Shown piece by piece: positions 48,706 to 57,997 of a stretch of DNA of 64,000 nt. The notes beneath the pieces are model-generated. The model saw only the letters and a list, made by a program, of their open reading frames with translations, made no database searches and had not been told where the DNA came from. This stretch comes from Leucobacter komagatae (GTDB lineage Bacteria; Actinomycetota; Actinomycetes; Actinomycetales; Microbacteriaceae). The stretch lies in contig NZ_JXSQ01000018.1 in NCBI RefSeq assembly GCF_000834055.1, positions 1-64,000 of the forward strand. The letters run 5' to 3'. How positions within the stretch are numbered: the stretch's first letter is position 1; each line of letters opens with the position of its first letter. The translations under genes and the position numbers were made by a program.

Positions 48706-50502
48706 GTGCGGAAGCCTGCGAGTGGCAGATTTGCACACTTCGTCGAGACCTACGGTGGCTTGTACCTGTTCGATGTCATGGCGTGGGCTGTTGGCATCAT
48801 TATCGCCCTCGTGCTGCGCTTCGATTTCGCGTTCCCGCGGATCCATTGGGGATGGACGCTCGCTGTTATTGGCGTCGCCGCCGCCATGCAACTGCTCTTC
48901 GGGTGGGTCTTCTGGCTGTACCGCAGCAGGTATCAAATCGGCAGCTTCGACGAGGTCCGTGCGCTCGTATTCAGCGTGACAGCGGTGACCGCTGTGACGT
49001 GGGTGTTCGCCTTTCTTGTCGGCTACGGCAACGGCATCCCGCGATCAACGCTCGTGATTGCCGCACCCATCACGTTCTCGCTCATGGGCGTCGTCCGTTA
49101 CATCCTCCGGGTGCTCTCGGAACGCAGCCTCAAGCCGGCAAAGGCACAGCGGGTCTTGCTGTACGGATCGGGTTACCTCGGGGTACAGACCGCCAAGCGG
49201 CTGCTCACTGATGCGAAGTCCGAGTACCTCCCCGTCGGCTTCCTCGACGACGATCCGGCGAAGAGCAACCAGGAGGTCCGCGGAGTGAAGGTGCTCGGCG
49301 GCATCCATGACTTGGAATCCGCGGTGCGTTCTACCGGGGCGACGGCGATCCTCGTCTGCATCGGCGACGCGGACGCTGGCATGCTTCGCAGGCTCGACGG
49401 CGACGCGGATAAGCTCGGGTTGAACGTCATGGTGCTCCCGCCGCTCAACCAGCTGCTCGACAACTCTGCTGCCATCTCAAATGTGCGCGAGCTCTCGATC
49501 GAGGACATCATTGGCCGTCACCCCGTCCGCCTGAGTACGGATTCCATTGCTGACTATCTCCAGGGCAAGCGCGTGCTGGTCACGGGAGCTGGCGGTTCGA
49601 TCGGCTCCGAACTGTGCCGGCAGCTGGTGAACTTCGCGCCAAGCGAGCTCATCATGCTCGACCGCGATGAGACTGCTTTGCAAGAGGTGCAGATCTCCAT
49701 TGCGGGCCATGGCCTCCTCGATACCAGGGACGTTGTGCTCGCAGACATCCGCGACTCTGAGTCGCTCCGGGAACTCTTCGTCGAGCGCAAACCCGAGGTC
49801 GTGTTTCATGCCGCTGCCCTCAAACACCTTCCGATGCTCGAGCAGTACCCAGACGAGGCGTGGAAGACGAACGTGCTTGGCACGCTGAACGTCCTGAACG
49901 CTGCGCGTGAGGTGAACGTTGGCACGTTCGTGAACGTTTCCACCGACAAAGCAGCCAACCCGACGAGTGTGCTTGGCCACTCGAAGCGGGTGGCAGAGAA
50001 GCTCACGGGCTGGATGGCGGAACAGACGGGTGGGCGCTACCTGTCTGTGCGCTTTGGCAACGTCATTGGTAGCCGTGGCTCGATGCTCCCCACCTTCCGA
50101 AACCTCATTGAAAAGGGCGGGCCGATTACCGTCACCCACCCAGACGCAACGCGTTTTTTCATGACGATTCCCGAGGCGTCGCAGCTTGTTATTCAGGCAG
50201 GCGGCATTGGCCGGCCGGGCGAGGTCCTCATCCTCGACATGGGGGAGCCGGTGCGGATCCTCGATGTGGCGAAGCGGCTCATCGCGCAGTCCGGCAAGGA
50301 CATTGAGATTGTGTTCACAGGCCTCCGTCACGGCGAGAAACTGCACGAGGTCCTCACCGGGGATGGCGAGGGCAACGAGCGCCCGTTCCACCCGAAGATC
50401 TCCCACGCCCACATCGGAGTGATTAGCCCGGACATCCTCGACCACGACGGCTGGGTCGCCAGACTCGACCTCACCCGCGAGGCTGAGGGGCGCGTGCAAT
50501 GA
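48706..50502 (+). CDS. WbpM/CapD-type nucleoside-diphosphate-sugar 4,6-dehydratase (membrane-bound)
   Basis: 598 residues. GTG start with AGAGGAGG just upstream. Four N-terminal membrane helices (residues about 15-135), a first Rossmann unit (VLLYGSGYLGVQTAKRLL), then the catalytic extended SDR domain with VTGAGGSIGSELCRQL and the TDKAANPTSVLGHSKRVAEK segment, where the family has TDKAVxPTNxMGxSK. This class (WbpM, PglF, FlaA1 with membrane anchor) makes UDP-4-keto-6-deoxy sugars from UDP-GlcNAc for surface glycans. The position usually Met in the catalytic S-M-K type is Leu here. Its stop overlaps the transferase gene start (ATGA). Confidence 0.9.
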   Translation: MRKPASGRFAHFVETYGGLYLFDVMAWAVGIIIALVLRFDFAFPRIHWGWTLAVIGVAAAMQLLFGWVFWLYRSRYQIGSFDEVRALVFSVTAVTAVTWVFAFLVGYGNGIPRSTLVIAAPITFSLMGVVRYILRVLSERSLKPAKAQRVLLYGSGYLGVQTAKRLLTDAKSEYLPVGFLDDDPAKSNQEVRGVKVLGGIHDLESAVRSTGATAILVCIGDADAGMLRRLDGDADKLGLNVMVLPPLNQLLDNSAAISNVRELSIEDIIGRHPVRLSTDSIADYLQGKRVLVTGAGGSIGSELCRQLVNFAPSELIMLDRDETALQEVQISIAGHGLLDTRDVVLADIRDSESLRELFVERKPEVVFHAAALKHLPMLEQYPDEAWKTNVLGTLNVLNAAREVNVGTFVNVSTDKAANPTSVLGHSKRVAEKLTGWMAEQTGGRYLSVRFGNVIGSRGSMLPTFRNLIEKGGPITVTHPDATRFFMTIPEASQLVIQAGGIGRPGEVLILDMGEPVRILDVAKRLIAQSGKDIEIVFTGLRHGEKLHEVLTGDGEGNERPFHPKISHAHIGVISPDILDHDGWVARLDLTREAEGRVQ

Positions 50503-51572
50503 GCGCCGCCATGCTCGCACCGCTGGTGTTCGTTGCGACGCTCGCGCTGAGCCTCGCGCTGCCGCTTGCGGTGCGCCCGCTGCTCGTCAAGCTCGGGGTC
50601 ATGGATGTGCCCAACGAGCGTTCCTCGCACGAGCGCCCGATCCTCAGGGGCCTCGGGTTGTCTGTGCTGATCTCGATGGCGCTCGTCGGGGGAGGAACGA
50701 CGGCCTTTGCCGCCGCAGCCGCGCCCGATGAGGCGGCCTGGAAGTTCTTGCTCGTCGTGACGCTCGGATCGCTCTGCGCCGGCCTGCTCGGCTTCAGCGA
50801 GGACCTGCGCGGCATCAGTGTTCCCGTGCGCAGCGCGATCCTGCTGCTCATCGCCGTCTCGACGAGCATTGCGCTGCTCTGGCTCGCGAGCACCTCAGAT
50901 CTCCCATCGAACGCGGGACTCGACGTTGCCGGGCTCCCGCTCTGGTTCGTTGTCGTGCTCGGCGTGTACGGTGTGCTGTTCGTGTCGAGCTATATCAACG
51001 TCGCCAACTTCATGGATGGCCTGAACGGCATTAGCGGATTCCACGGCCTCATCGCTGGCCTCGCGTTCGCGGCCGCTGGCGCTCTCAGTGGTCTCACGTG
51101 GCTGCTCCTGGCGGGACTCGTGCTGGCCGCTGGCTTCGGCGGCTTCCTGCCATGGAACCTCTCTAAGCCTGGCGCATTCCTCGGCGACGTCGGCAGCTAC
51201 CTGCTCGGCGGGGCAGTCGCAATCACGAGCTTCGCCGCGTTCGTCGCTGGGGTGCCGATCCTCGCAACGATCGGCCCGATGGTGATCTACTTCGGCGACG
51301 TCGGGACGACGCTCGTGAAGCGCATGCGCAAGGGATACAAGTGGGACGAGCCGCACAAGGAGCACGCATACCAGCGCCTCCAGCAGCTCGGTATGTCGCA
51401 CGTAGCTGCCTCGGCGATCAACGCAGGCTTCACGCTTGCGGCGTCGATCCTCGGCCTTGTGTCGTTCTTCGTCGCGCCAGTGTGGTGGCTGCTGCTCCTC
51501 GCACTGGGACTCGCACTCGTAGTCGCCTACCAACTCATGCCTCGGCTGCTCGCAGGAAAGTTCGCCGACTAA
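50499..51572 (+). CDS. Undecaprenyl-phosphate sugar-1-phosphate transferase (MraY/WecA/WbpL family)
   Basis: 357 residues, about ten membrane helices. Family motifs: GVMDVPNERSSHERPILRGLG near the N-terminus, NFMDGLNGISG (the DxxN-type catalytic aspartate segment), GDVGSYLLGG and the cytoplasmic HKEHAYQRLQQLG, close to the HREHxYQ motif of WbpL. It would load a sugar-1-phosphate onto undecaprenyl phosphate, the first membrane step of glycan assembly. Coupling with the upstream dehydratase gene (ATGA) mirrors the WbpM/WbpL pair, suggesting the dehydratase makes its donor sugar or the next one added. Confidence 0.9.
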   Translation: MSAAMLAPLVFVATLALSLALPLAVRPLLVKLGVMDVPNERSSHERPILRGLGLSVLISMALVGGGTTAFAAAAAPDEAAWKFLLVVTLGSLCAGLLGFSEDLRGISVPVRSAILLLIAVSTSIALLWLASTSDLPSNAGLDVAGLPLWFVVVLGVYGVLFVSSYINVANFMDGLNGISGFHGLIAGLAFAAAGALSGLTWLLLAGLVLAAGFGGFLPWNLSKPGAFLGDVGSYLLGGAVAITSFAAFVAGVPILATIGPMVIYFGDVGTTLVKRMRKGYKWDEPHKEHAYQRLQQLGMSHVAASAINAGFTLAASILGLVSFFVAPVWWLLLLALGLALVVAYQLMPRLLAGKFAD

Positions 51573-51598
51573 CCCAGCAGCCTCATAGGATGATGCCT

Positions 51599-52980
51599 GT
51601 GAGTGAAACCAGCCGGACGATCCCCGAGCGCCTCGACGCGCTCCCGTTTACGCGAAAGCACCTCCGGGTGCTCTCAGGCTCGGGCCTCGGGTGGGCACTT
51701 GACGCGATGGACGTCGGCCTCATCTCCTTCATCATTGCCGCCCTCACCCAGCACTGGGGGCTCACGAAGGGCGAGGGCGGCCTCATCGCGTCTGTCGGGT
51801 TCCTCGGCATGGCTATTGGGGCAAGCCTCGGCGGGCTGCTTGCCGACCGTATCGGCCGCAGGCAGGTGTTCGCGATCACCCTGCTCGTGTACGGCCTCGC
51901 GACGGGAGCGAGTGCGCTCGTTGGCGGCCTCGGGCTGCTGCTCATCTTCCGCTTTATTGTCGGACTTGGACTCGGTGCCGAACTTCCTGTCGCCTCAACC
52001 TATGTCTCCGAGTTCGCCCCGGCGCGCATTCGCGGCCGCATCATCGTGATCCTCGAGGCATTCTGGGCGGTTGGCTGGACCGCGGCCGCGATCATCGGCT
52101 ACTACGTCGTTCCGGCGTCAGAGAACGGATGGCGCTGGGCATTCGCGCTTGGCGCCGTGCCGGCAATTTACGCGCTCGTCGTGCGGCTCGGGCTTCCCGA
52201 GTCACCGCGCTGGCTTGCCTCACGCGGGCGCGCCAGCGAAGCGGAGCAGATCGTAGCCGGGTTTGAGGCGTCGCCGGCGCTAGCAGCCCAGCCCCAGCCC
52301 CAGCCGCCGCTGCCGTGGTTCCCGCTGCCGTGGTGCCAGCTGACGCGGCCGCCGTCGCCCCGGTTGCTCCGCAACCCGCGCGCAACCGCCTCGCCGCGAT
52401 CTGGGCGCCGGAGTACCGTACGCGCACCGCCGCGATCTGGGCGGTGTGGTTCTGCGTGAACTTCGCCTACTACGGTGCGTTCATCTGGATCCCGAGCATC
52501 CTCGTCGACGCCGGATTCGGTCTCGTGCGCTCCTTCGGGTTCACGCTGCTCATCACCCTCGCGCAGCTCCCGGGTTACGCGGTCGCGGCCTGGCTCATCG
52601 AGAAGTGGGGGCGAAGGCTCACGCTGTCTGTGTTCCTCGTCGGCTCTGCGGCGTCTGCTGTGGCGTTCGGAACCGCCACGACAGAGGGAACGATCCTCGC
52701 GGCGGGCATGGCCCTCTCATTCTTCAACCTCGGCGCGTGGGGTGCGCTCTACGCCGTCACCCCCGAGATCTACCCGACGTCGCTCCGCGGCACCGGAACC
52801 GGTTGGGCTGCCGGCTTCGGGCGGATCGCGTCGATCATCGCGCCGCTGCTCGTGCCGGTGATGCTCGTCGCGGGTGGCGCGGGGCTCACCTTCGCCGTGT
52901 TCGCGGTGTTCTTCATCGTCGCAGCCGTAGCCGCGTGGGGGCTCGTTGAATACCGGGGCAAGACGCTCGACGAGGGCTAG
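51599..52980 (+). pseudogene. MFS transporter (sugar/aromatic-acid type), frameshifted in a low-complexity loop
   Basis: GTG 51599 has AGGA eight bases upstream; ATG 51590 and 51593 are alternatives. The first half gives LGWALDAMDVGLISFIIAAL, GGLLADRIGRRQ (loop 2-3 signature), GLGLGAELPVASTYVSEFAP and ESPRWLASRGR, six helices. The frame then shifts within the proline/alanine-coding stretch 52265-52330, and the second half RTAAIWAVWFCVNFAYYGAFIW to YRGKTLDEG supplies helices 7-12. Length 1382 = 460 codons plus 2, so one base is missing, probably in the repeated CCCCAGCCCCAGCC. Transport substrate unknown. Confidence 0.8.
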
Positions 52981-53057
52981 CGCACGACGAGACGCCCCGC
53001 TCAACGCGCGCTGAAGCCTGCCCACGAACCCTGGGGAGTTTTAGCCGCTGACGCGGG

Positions 53058-53510
53058 CTACTCGGTGCCGTCCGAAGCGAGTTCCGAGACGATCTTCGCG
53101 ATCCGCCGCTCGCGCGTATCGGGCCGCTTCGCGCCAGCAACGGCCGCTGCGTGCTCCTTACGCTGCGTGTAGGGGAGCGCCTCGAATGCCTCTTGGGCGC
53201 GAGGCGCCTCGGCGAGTGCGACAGTCAGCTCGGGTGGCACAGCGACCGTACGCTCAGCGAGATCCACTTCGATGGTCGCGGTGATCTCATCGCCGATCTC
53301 CACACCCAGCGCCGCGCGGTTCGCCTTCGAAATACCGATCACGAAGTCGCCGCCCATGCTCGCGAGACGAAGCCGCGCGCTGCGGCCCCCGACCGTCACG
53401 ACGACGGGTGCGCGCTTGCCGGCGCCGAGCTCGGCGACCTGCGCTTCGGTGAGCACGATCGCGGTGGCGGGGCCGTAGGGATCGAGCACGGTGGTCACTG
53501 ACAGGCTCAT
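53058..53510 (-). CDS. DUF1905/YdeI-OmdA family protein
   Basis: 150 residues from ATG 53510. The N-terminal DUF1905 barrel (VVVTVGGRSARLRLASMGGDFVIGISKANRAALGVEIGDEI, cited in part) is followed by the YdeI/OmdA tail FEALPYTQRKEHAAAVAGAKRPDTRERRI (in part). The family is found alone in many soil actinobacteria and is linked only loosely to bacteriocin or envelope stress; function unknown. A longer upstream frame lacks support. Convergent with the MFS gene. Confidence 0.85.
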   Translation of the reverse strand: MSLSVTTVLDPYGPATAIVLTEAQVAELGAGKRAPVVVTVGGRSARLRLASMGGDFVIGISKANRAALGVEIGDEITATIEVDLAERTVAVPPELTVALAEAPRAQEAFEALPYTQRKEHAAAVAGAKRPDTRERRIAKIVSELASDGTE

Positions 53511-53548
53511 GTGCTCAAGTATGCACCCGGCCGAGCTGACATGCGTGG

Positions 53549-54319
53549 TCAGGCGCGCTTGAACGCCTCGAGCGTGACGACCCGGGTGGCGGAGGTTGCA
53601 GCAGCGTCGCGGGTGTAGTCCGCGTGCACCCGCACCTCGGCGAAACCGACCGCCTCGAGCAGCAGCCGCATCTCGTTCACGCCCCAGAGCCTGAGCGCGA
53701 ACTGCTCGAGTTCCGTCTCGGCGAGCGCGCCGCCGTGCCAGCGCTCGTAGCGTAGCTGTGACACCGTCGTCTGCGCCGAGACATCGACGGACTCGCTGAC
53801 AGCTGAGAGCGTGAGGAGATCTTCCCCGTCCTGCCAGGAGCGCGCCCACGGGTCGGTCTCGGCGAGCGCGTGCAGCGAGTCGAGGTCGAGGATGAAGCGT
53901 CCACCTGGGCGCAGCGCCCGCAAGAACCCCTCGGCGATCGCGCGCGTCGCCGCCGGGTCGAGCACGAGTTGGATCGAACCGGCAGGGATGATGATCGCCG
54001 CGTACTCGCCGGCCTGATCGATCGAGTCAAACGTGCCGACCGAGAGCTCGGCTCGCAGCCCGCGCGCCTCGCACGCCGCGCGGCAGCGATCCAGCATGTC
54101 CTCCGAGGGGTCCGTGCCGATCATCTCGAGCCCCGCCTCTGCGAGCGGTACGAGCACGCGGCCGTTGCCAGCTGCGGGCTCGAAGACCGGGCCCTCGGTG
54201 CCGCGGAGCAGCGCGGCGTACAGCTCGACGTCGCCGAACGAGCGGCCGATGGGCTTGTCTGCTGCGTAGACGCGGGCCGCGAGGCTCCGGTAGCGGTTCA
54301 CCAGTGAAGCATCAGTCAT
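53549..54319 (-). CDS. Class I SAM-dependent methyltransferase
   Basis: 256 residues. Motif I VFEPAAGNGRVLVPLAEAG, the acidic loop MIGTDPSEDML, IIIPAGSIQLV at motif IV and LRPGGRFILDLDSL at motif VI show a small-molecule methyltransferase; the substrate is unknown. The ATG follows TAGCCT by six bases with no ribosome site, suggesting a leaderless transcript. Confidence 0.87.
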   Translation of the reverse strand: MTDASLVNRYRSLAARVYAADKPIGRSFGDVELYAALLRGTEGPVFEPAAGNGRVLVPLAEAGLEMIGTDPSEDMLDRCRAACEARGLRAELSVGTFDSIDQAGEYAAIIIPAGSIQLVLDPAATRAIAEGFLRALRPGGRFILDLDSLHALAETDPWARSWQDGEDLLTLSAVSESVDVSAQTTVSQLRYERWHGGALAETELEQFALRLWGVNEMRLLLEAVGFAEVRVHADYTRDAAATSATRVVTLEAFKRA

Positions 54320-54325
54320 AGCCCC

Positions 54326-54331
54326 AGGCTA
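54326..54331 (-). promoter_or_regulatory. -10 box of probable leaderless promoter (methyltransferase gene)
   Basis: TAGCCT on the minus strand followed by 6 nt and ATG 54319. Confidence 0.35.
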
Positions 54332-54364
54332 GCAATTCGATCCGGCCCGCCCCGCCCTCCGCGA

Positions 54365-54393
54365 AGCCCGGCTCACTCGCTCGTCGCCGGGCT
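54365..54393. terminator. Inverted repeat at the end of the ABC permease gene
   Basis: AGCCCGGC (54365-54372) and GCCGGGCT (54386-54393) with a 13-nt loop; the repeat overlaps the permease stop codon (54392-54394). Possible terminator of the ABC operon. Confidence 0.4.
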
Positions 54394-55741
54394 ACACCGC
54401 TGCGAGCCCGGCGACGAGCGGATCTCGCGAGCGCGCGAGCACAGGCAGCACGGTCGCGGCGAGCGTGAGCGCCAGCCCGACCCCGACGAGCGCAAGCGCG
54501 AACCCCGGCGCGACGACGGGAATTCCCGGCCCGAGCCTGGCGAGCGCCGCGCCGTCGATAAGCGCGGTCGCGACGAGCACGGCGGCCGCGAGCAGCGCCG
54601 CCGTCACCACGTGGATCACGGCCTGCCACACCGCCGTCGCGAGCACGACGCCGCGGGCGGCTCCGCTCGCCCGCAGCAGCGCCTGCTCGGAGCCCTGGGT
54701 GCGGTTGCTCATGAAGATCACGACGGCAGCGCCGACGGCCGCGAGCAGCACGGGCCCGCCGATCATGAGGGCAACCTGCGCGATCCCGAGCGTCACGCCG
54801 CGCTCTCCCGCAGCCCGCAGCGAGGCGTCGAACGTCGCCGACATCGTGAATAGGCCGCCGAGGAGCGAGGCGCCGACGAACAGCGGCGTGATCGACGCTG
54901 TGGATCGGCCGAGGTGATACCTCGCCTGGTGCCGCGCGAGGTGCCACGAGGTCGATGCGCGCGCGGGCACAAGCCCGGTCCACGCGCGCAGCACGAACGG
55001 GTAGACCACCGGGCCGGCCAGCACCACGACCACGGCGAGGATCACGGGCGTGAGCGGGGCGGTCATGAGGAGCTCGGTGGTGGTGCGCGCCTGGAACACG
55101 GCGGAGAAGAACCACGCGGCACCCGCCACGGCTGCGGCGAGCAGCAGCCAGCGCCACCACCGCATCCGCTTCGCGCGCGCCTCGGGCTCACGGAGTGCGG
55201 CGAGAGCTGGCGTGCGGCCTGCGGCCCGCGCGGCGCGGAGACCCCCGAGCAGGACGAGCACGACGGTCGCCGGGATCGCGACGCCCGCGGTGAGCGGGCC
55301 CGTCACAACCGGGATCGCCGCGTACTCGCCCGAGCCATCGGCAAACGCCGAGTGGATCACGGGGCCGGCGACGAGCGTCGTCGCCCCAAAGCCGAGCGCC
55401 CCGCCGACGAGCCCCGCAACGAACAGCTGCGCGAGCACGACGCCCGCCGTCTGCACCGGCCCGACGCCCGCGAGCTGCCAGCGCGCGTAGCCCGGCAGGC
55501 TGAGATCCACAGCGAGCCGCGTGATCGCCGCCGTCACGGCGATCGCCGCCGGTGCGCTGAACATGAGGATCGCGCCGGTTCCGCCGGAGAAGCCCTCCAA
55601 GTACTTCGGACCCGCGTGGATCCCCGTCTCGAGCAGACTGATGGCGACGCCGCAAGCGAGGCTCGCGACGGCGGCGACGAACACCACTCCAACCCAGGAG
55701 GCCCACCCCGCCCTGAGCTCCGCGAACACGAGCCGCGTCAC
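54392..55741 (-). CDS. ABC transporter permease, FtsX-like
   Basis: 449 residues with about eight to ten hydrophobic helices and a FtsX/MacB-like pattern (a helix, an extracytoplasmic stretch, then blocks of three helices, duplicated). VFAELRAGWASWVGVVFVAA (in part) opens the protein and TQGSEQALLRASGA is the coupling loop typical of this permease class. It pairs with the ATPase gene upstream (start and stop overlap in ATGA). Such exporters often handle peptides or antibiotics and are controlled by a two-component system; one is divergently encoded at 56699. Confidence 0.85.
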   Translation of the reverse strand: MTRLVFAELRAGWASWVGVVFVAAVASLACGVAISLLETGIHAGPKYLEGFSGGTGAILMFSAPAAIAVTAAITRLAVDLSLPGYARWQLAGVGPVQTAGVVLAQLFVAGLVGGALGFGATTLVAGPVIHSAFADGSGEYAAIPVVTGPLTAGVAIPATVVLVLLGGLRAARAAGRTPALAALREPEARAKRMRWWRWLLLAAAVAGAAWFFSAVFQARTTTELLMTAPLTPVILAVVVVLAGPVVYPFVLRAWTGLVPARASTSWHLARHQARYHLGRSTASITPLFVGASLLGGLFTMSATFDASLRAAGERGVTLGIAQVALMIGGPVLLAAVGAAVVIFMSNRTQGSEQALLRASGAARGVVLATAVWQAVIHVVTAALLAAAVLVATALIDGAALARLGPGIPVVAPGFALALVGVGLALTLAATVLPVLARSRDPLVAGLAAV

Positions 55742-56574
55742 GCGCGCACCCCACCCTCAAACGCCGCGAGAATCTCGCCGCCAGATGCGCCGCGCAACTC
55801 GGCAACGACCGCGCCGTCGCGCAGCACGATCGTGCGGTCGGCGCGAGCCGCCGCGGCAAGGTCGTGCGTGACGAGCACGACGCTGCGCGATCCACTCGCG
55901 TAGCCGCGGAGCAGGTCGAGCACCTGGCCGCCAGTCACGCTATCGAGCGCGCCGGTCGGCTCGTCGGCGAACACGAGCTGCGGGCCGGCTGCGAGCACGC
56001 GCGCGATCGCGACGCGCTGCTGCTCGCCGCCCGACAGCGACCCCGGCCGCTTGTGGGCGTGCGCGGCGAGCCCGACCTGTGCGAGGGCGCCAGCAACATC
56101 GGGCAGGCGTCGTTTCGCGAGCCGCGCCGGCAGCGCAACGTTCTCGCGCACGGGGAGCGACGGGATGAGGTTGTAGCTCTGGAAGACGAAGCCGAGGGTG
56201 TCTCGCCGCAACCGTGCGAGCCGCGCAGCAGGCAGGCCAGCGAGCCGCGCGCCAGCGAGGGAGATCTCGCCGCCATCGGCGGCCTCAAGCCCCGCGAGGC
56301 AGTAGAGCAACGTCGACTTTCCGGATCCGGAGGGGCCAACGATGCTCAGCATCTCGCCCGGCTCAAGCCGCACGTCGATGCCGCGGAGCACGGGTACCGT
56401 CGTGCCGCGATCGACGGGGTAGCTCTTGGTGACGCCCGTCGCGTGGAGGAGGGGCGGCACGAGCGGTTGCTGGTGTTGCTGCTGCGGCGCTTGCGCTGCC
56501 GGCTGAGGGTGAGGCAGCGGCGGCGCAGCGGGCGGGCCTGCCGCCTGGTGCGGGGGAGTGGTGTGCAGGTTCAT
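55738..56574 (-). CDS. ABC transporter ATP-binding protein (LolD/MacB type)
   Basis: 278 residues. The first 40 are rich in P, Q and A; a start further in, near [12 protein letters not shown], cannot be excluded. Walker [11 protein letters not shown]-loop [12 protein letters not shown], signature [15 protein letters not shown], Walker [13 protein letters not shown] and H-loop VLVTHDL are all intact. It powers the permease encoded next. Divergent from the histidine kinase gene. Confidence 0.93.
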   Translation of the reverse strand: MNLHTTPPHQAAGPPAAPPLPHPQPAAQAPQQQHQQPLVPPLLHATGVTKSYPVDRGTTVPVLRGIDVRLEPGEMLSIVGPSGSGKSTLLYCLAGLEAADGGEISLAGARLAGLPAARLARLRRDTLGFVFQSYNLIPSLPVRENVALPARLAKRRLPDVAGALAQVGLAAHAHKRPGSLSGGEQQRVAIARVLAAGPQLVFADEPTGALDSVTGGQVLDLLRGYASGSRSVVLVTHDLAAAARADRTIVLRDGAVVAELRGASGGEILAAFEGGVRA

Positions 56575-56686
56575 TCCCTCAGTACACCGCGGCGGCAGCG
56601 GCAGCGCAGTGGCCAGCGCGCGAGAGCACGGGTAGACCTGGGGCTACCTTTTGCGGCCGCAGCCGCGATCCCGGTGCGGCGACGCG

Positions 56687-56692
56687 TACGCT
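56687..56692 (+). promoter_or_regulatory. -10 box of probable leaderless promoter (histidine kinase gene)
   Basis: TACGCT followed by 6 nt and ATG 56699; no Shine-Dalgarno between. Confidence 0.4.
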
Positions 56693-56698
56693 TGGCGT

Positions 56699-57997
56699 AT
56701 GCGGGCACGAACGATCTGGGAGGGGCTCATGCTGCCGCCGTGGCGCTTCCTCGCCTCGCGCTGGCCGTGGGCGGCGCTGATGTTCGCGCTCTCGAGCGCG
56801 CTCATCGCCGTGCTGCTGGTCGCCCTCATCGTTCCGACGCTGCTGTTACTCCCGCTGTGGGGGATCCTGCTCGCCGCGGTGGATCGCCGCAGGCTCCGCC
56901 TCCTCGGCGGCCAACGGGTGCCGAGTGGACACGTGCAGGTGCCGCGCGCTGAGCGCCGGAACTGGCTGAACATCCGGCTCACTGAGCCCGCGACGTGGCG
57001 CGAGACGCTGTCGCTCCTCGCCAACCTTCTGCTGGGGGCGGTGTCGCTCACTGTCCTGTTCTTCGAGGGGCTGTTCCTCGCCCTCATCATCGTCGCGCTC
57101 CCTCTCATGGCGAGCCGCGGTGAGATCGACATCAACCTGTTCAGCGACGCCCGCGTCGTGCTCGGGCCTGACGACTGGTGGCGGCCTGTGCTCGTCGGGC
57201 TCGCAGCGCTCCCAGTAGCTGCGTACGTGAACGCGCTGCTTGCCGCGCTGCACGGGCGCTGCATCCGCTGGCTGATCGCGCCCCGCACCGCCGAGATCGA
57301 CGAGCGGGTCGCCGGGCTCACGCGCTCGCGGGCCGCGATCGTCGACGCGCACGAGCACGAGCGCAGGCGGATCGAGCGCGACCTCCACGACGGCGTGCAG
57401 CAGGAACTTGTCGCAATTGCCGCGCGCCTCGGGCTCCTCGAGCTTGAGCTCGCCGGCGGCGACAGGGAGGCAAGTGGGGCGGCGCTCGCCGCGGCGCAAA
57501 CGCAGACCGAGCGCGCCCTGCAGGCGCTGCGGGAGACGGTGCGGGGGATCCACCCGGCCGTGCTCTCGGATCGCGGGCTCGCGGCGGCGCTCGAGGACCT
57601 TGCCGGACGCAGCGCGATGCCGCTGCTCATCGAGGACCGGGGGTTTCCGCGGCTGAGCCCGGCGGCGGAGGCGGCCGCCTACTTTTTCGTCGCGGAGGCC
57701 GTGACGAACGCCGCGAAGCACACGGCAGCCTCGCGCCTTGAGATCGTGCTGGGGGCCGACGAGCGGAACGCGACGGTGGTCGCGCGCGACCGCGGCCACG
57801 GTGGCGTCGACCTCGCGCGCGGCAGCGGCCTGCGCGGCCTGAGCGAGCGGGCGGACGCCCTCGGCGGCAGGCTCACGGTCGACAGCCCGGCGGGAGGGCC
57901 GACGGTGCTGCTGCTCGAGTTGCCGATGCAGCGCGCGGGAGCGGATCCACGGGTCGCGATGACGGGGGAGGAGCACCGTGCGCATTCTGCTCGCTGA
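56699..57997 (+). CDS. Sensor histidine kinase, NarL/DesK type
   Basis: 432 residues. N-terminal membrane part with helices near 25-60 and 115-165 and a further pair near 180-205. The HisKA_3 dimerisation motif is HERRRIERDLHDGVQQELVAI with the phosphorylated His in DLHDG. The ATPase domain follows: N-box FVAEAVTNAAKHTAAS, G-box region RGHGGVDLARGSGLRGLSERA. Partner regulator follows with a 20-base overlap. Together with the divergent ABC genes it looks like a sensor-exporter module. Confidence 0.9.
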   Translation: MRARTIWEGLMLPPWRFLASRWPWAALMFALSSALIAVLLVALIVPTLLLLPLWGILLAAVDRRRLRLLGGQRVPSGHVQVPRAERRNWLNIRLTEPATWRETLSLLANLLLGAVSLTVLFFEGLFLALIIVALPLMASRGEIDINLFSDARVVLGPDDWWRPVLVGLAALPVAAYVNALLAALHGRCIRWLIAPRTAEIDERVAGLTRSRAAIVDAHEHERRRIERDLHDGVQQELVAIAARLGLLELELAGGDREASGAALAAAQTQTERALQALRETVRGIHPAVLSDRGLAAALEDLAGRSAMPLLIEDRGFPRLSPAAEAAAYFFVAEAVTNAAKHTAASRLEIVLGADERNATVVARDRGHGGVDLARGSGLRGLSERADALGGRLTVDSPAGGPTVLLLELPMQRAGADPRVAMTGEEHRAHSAR

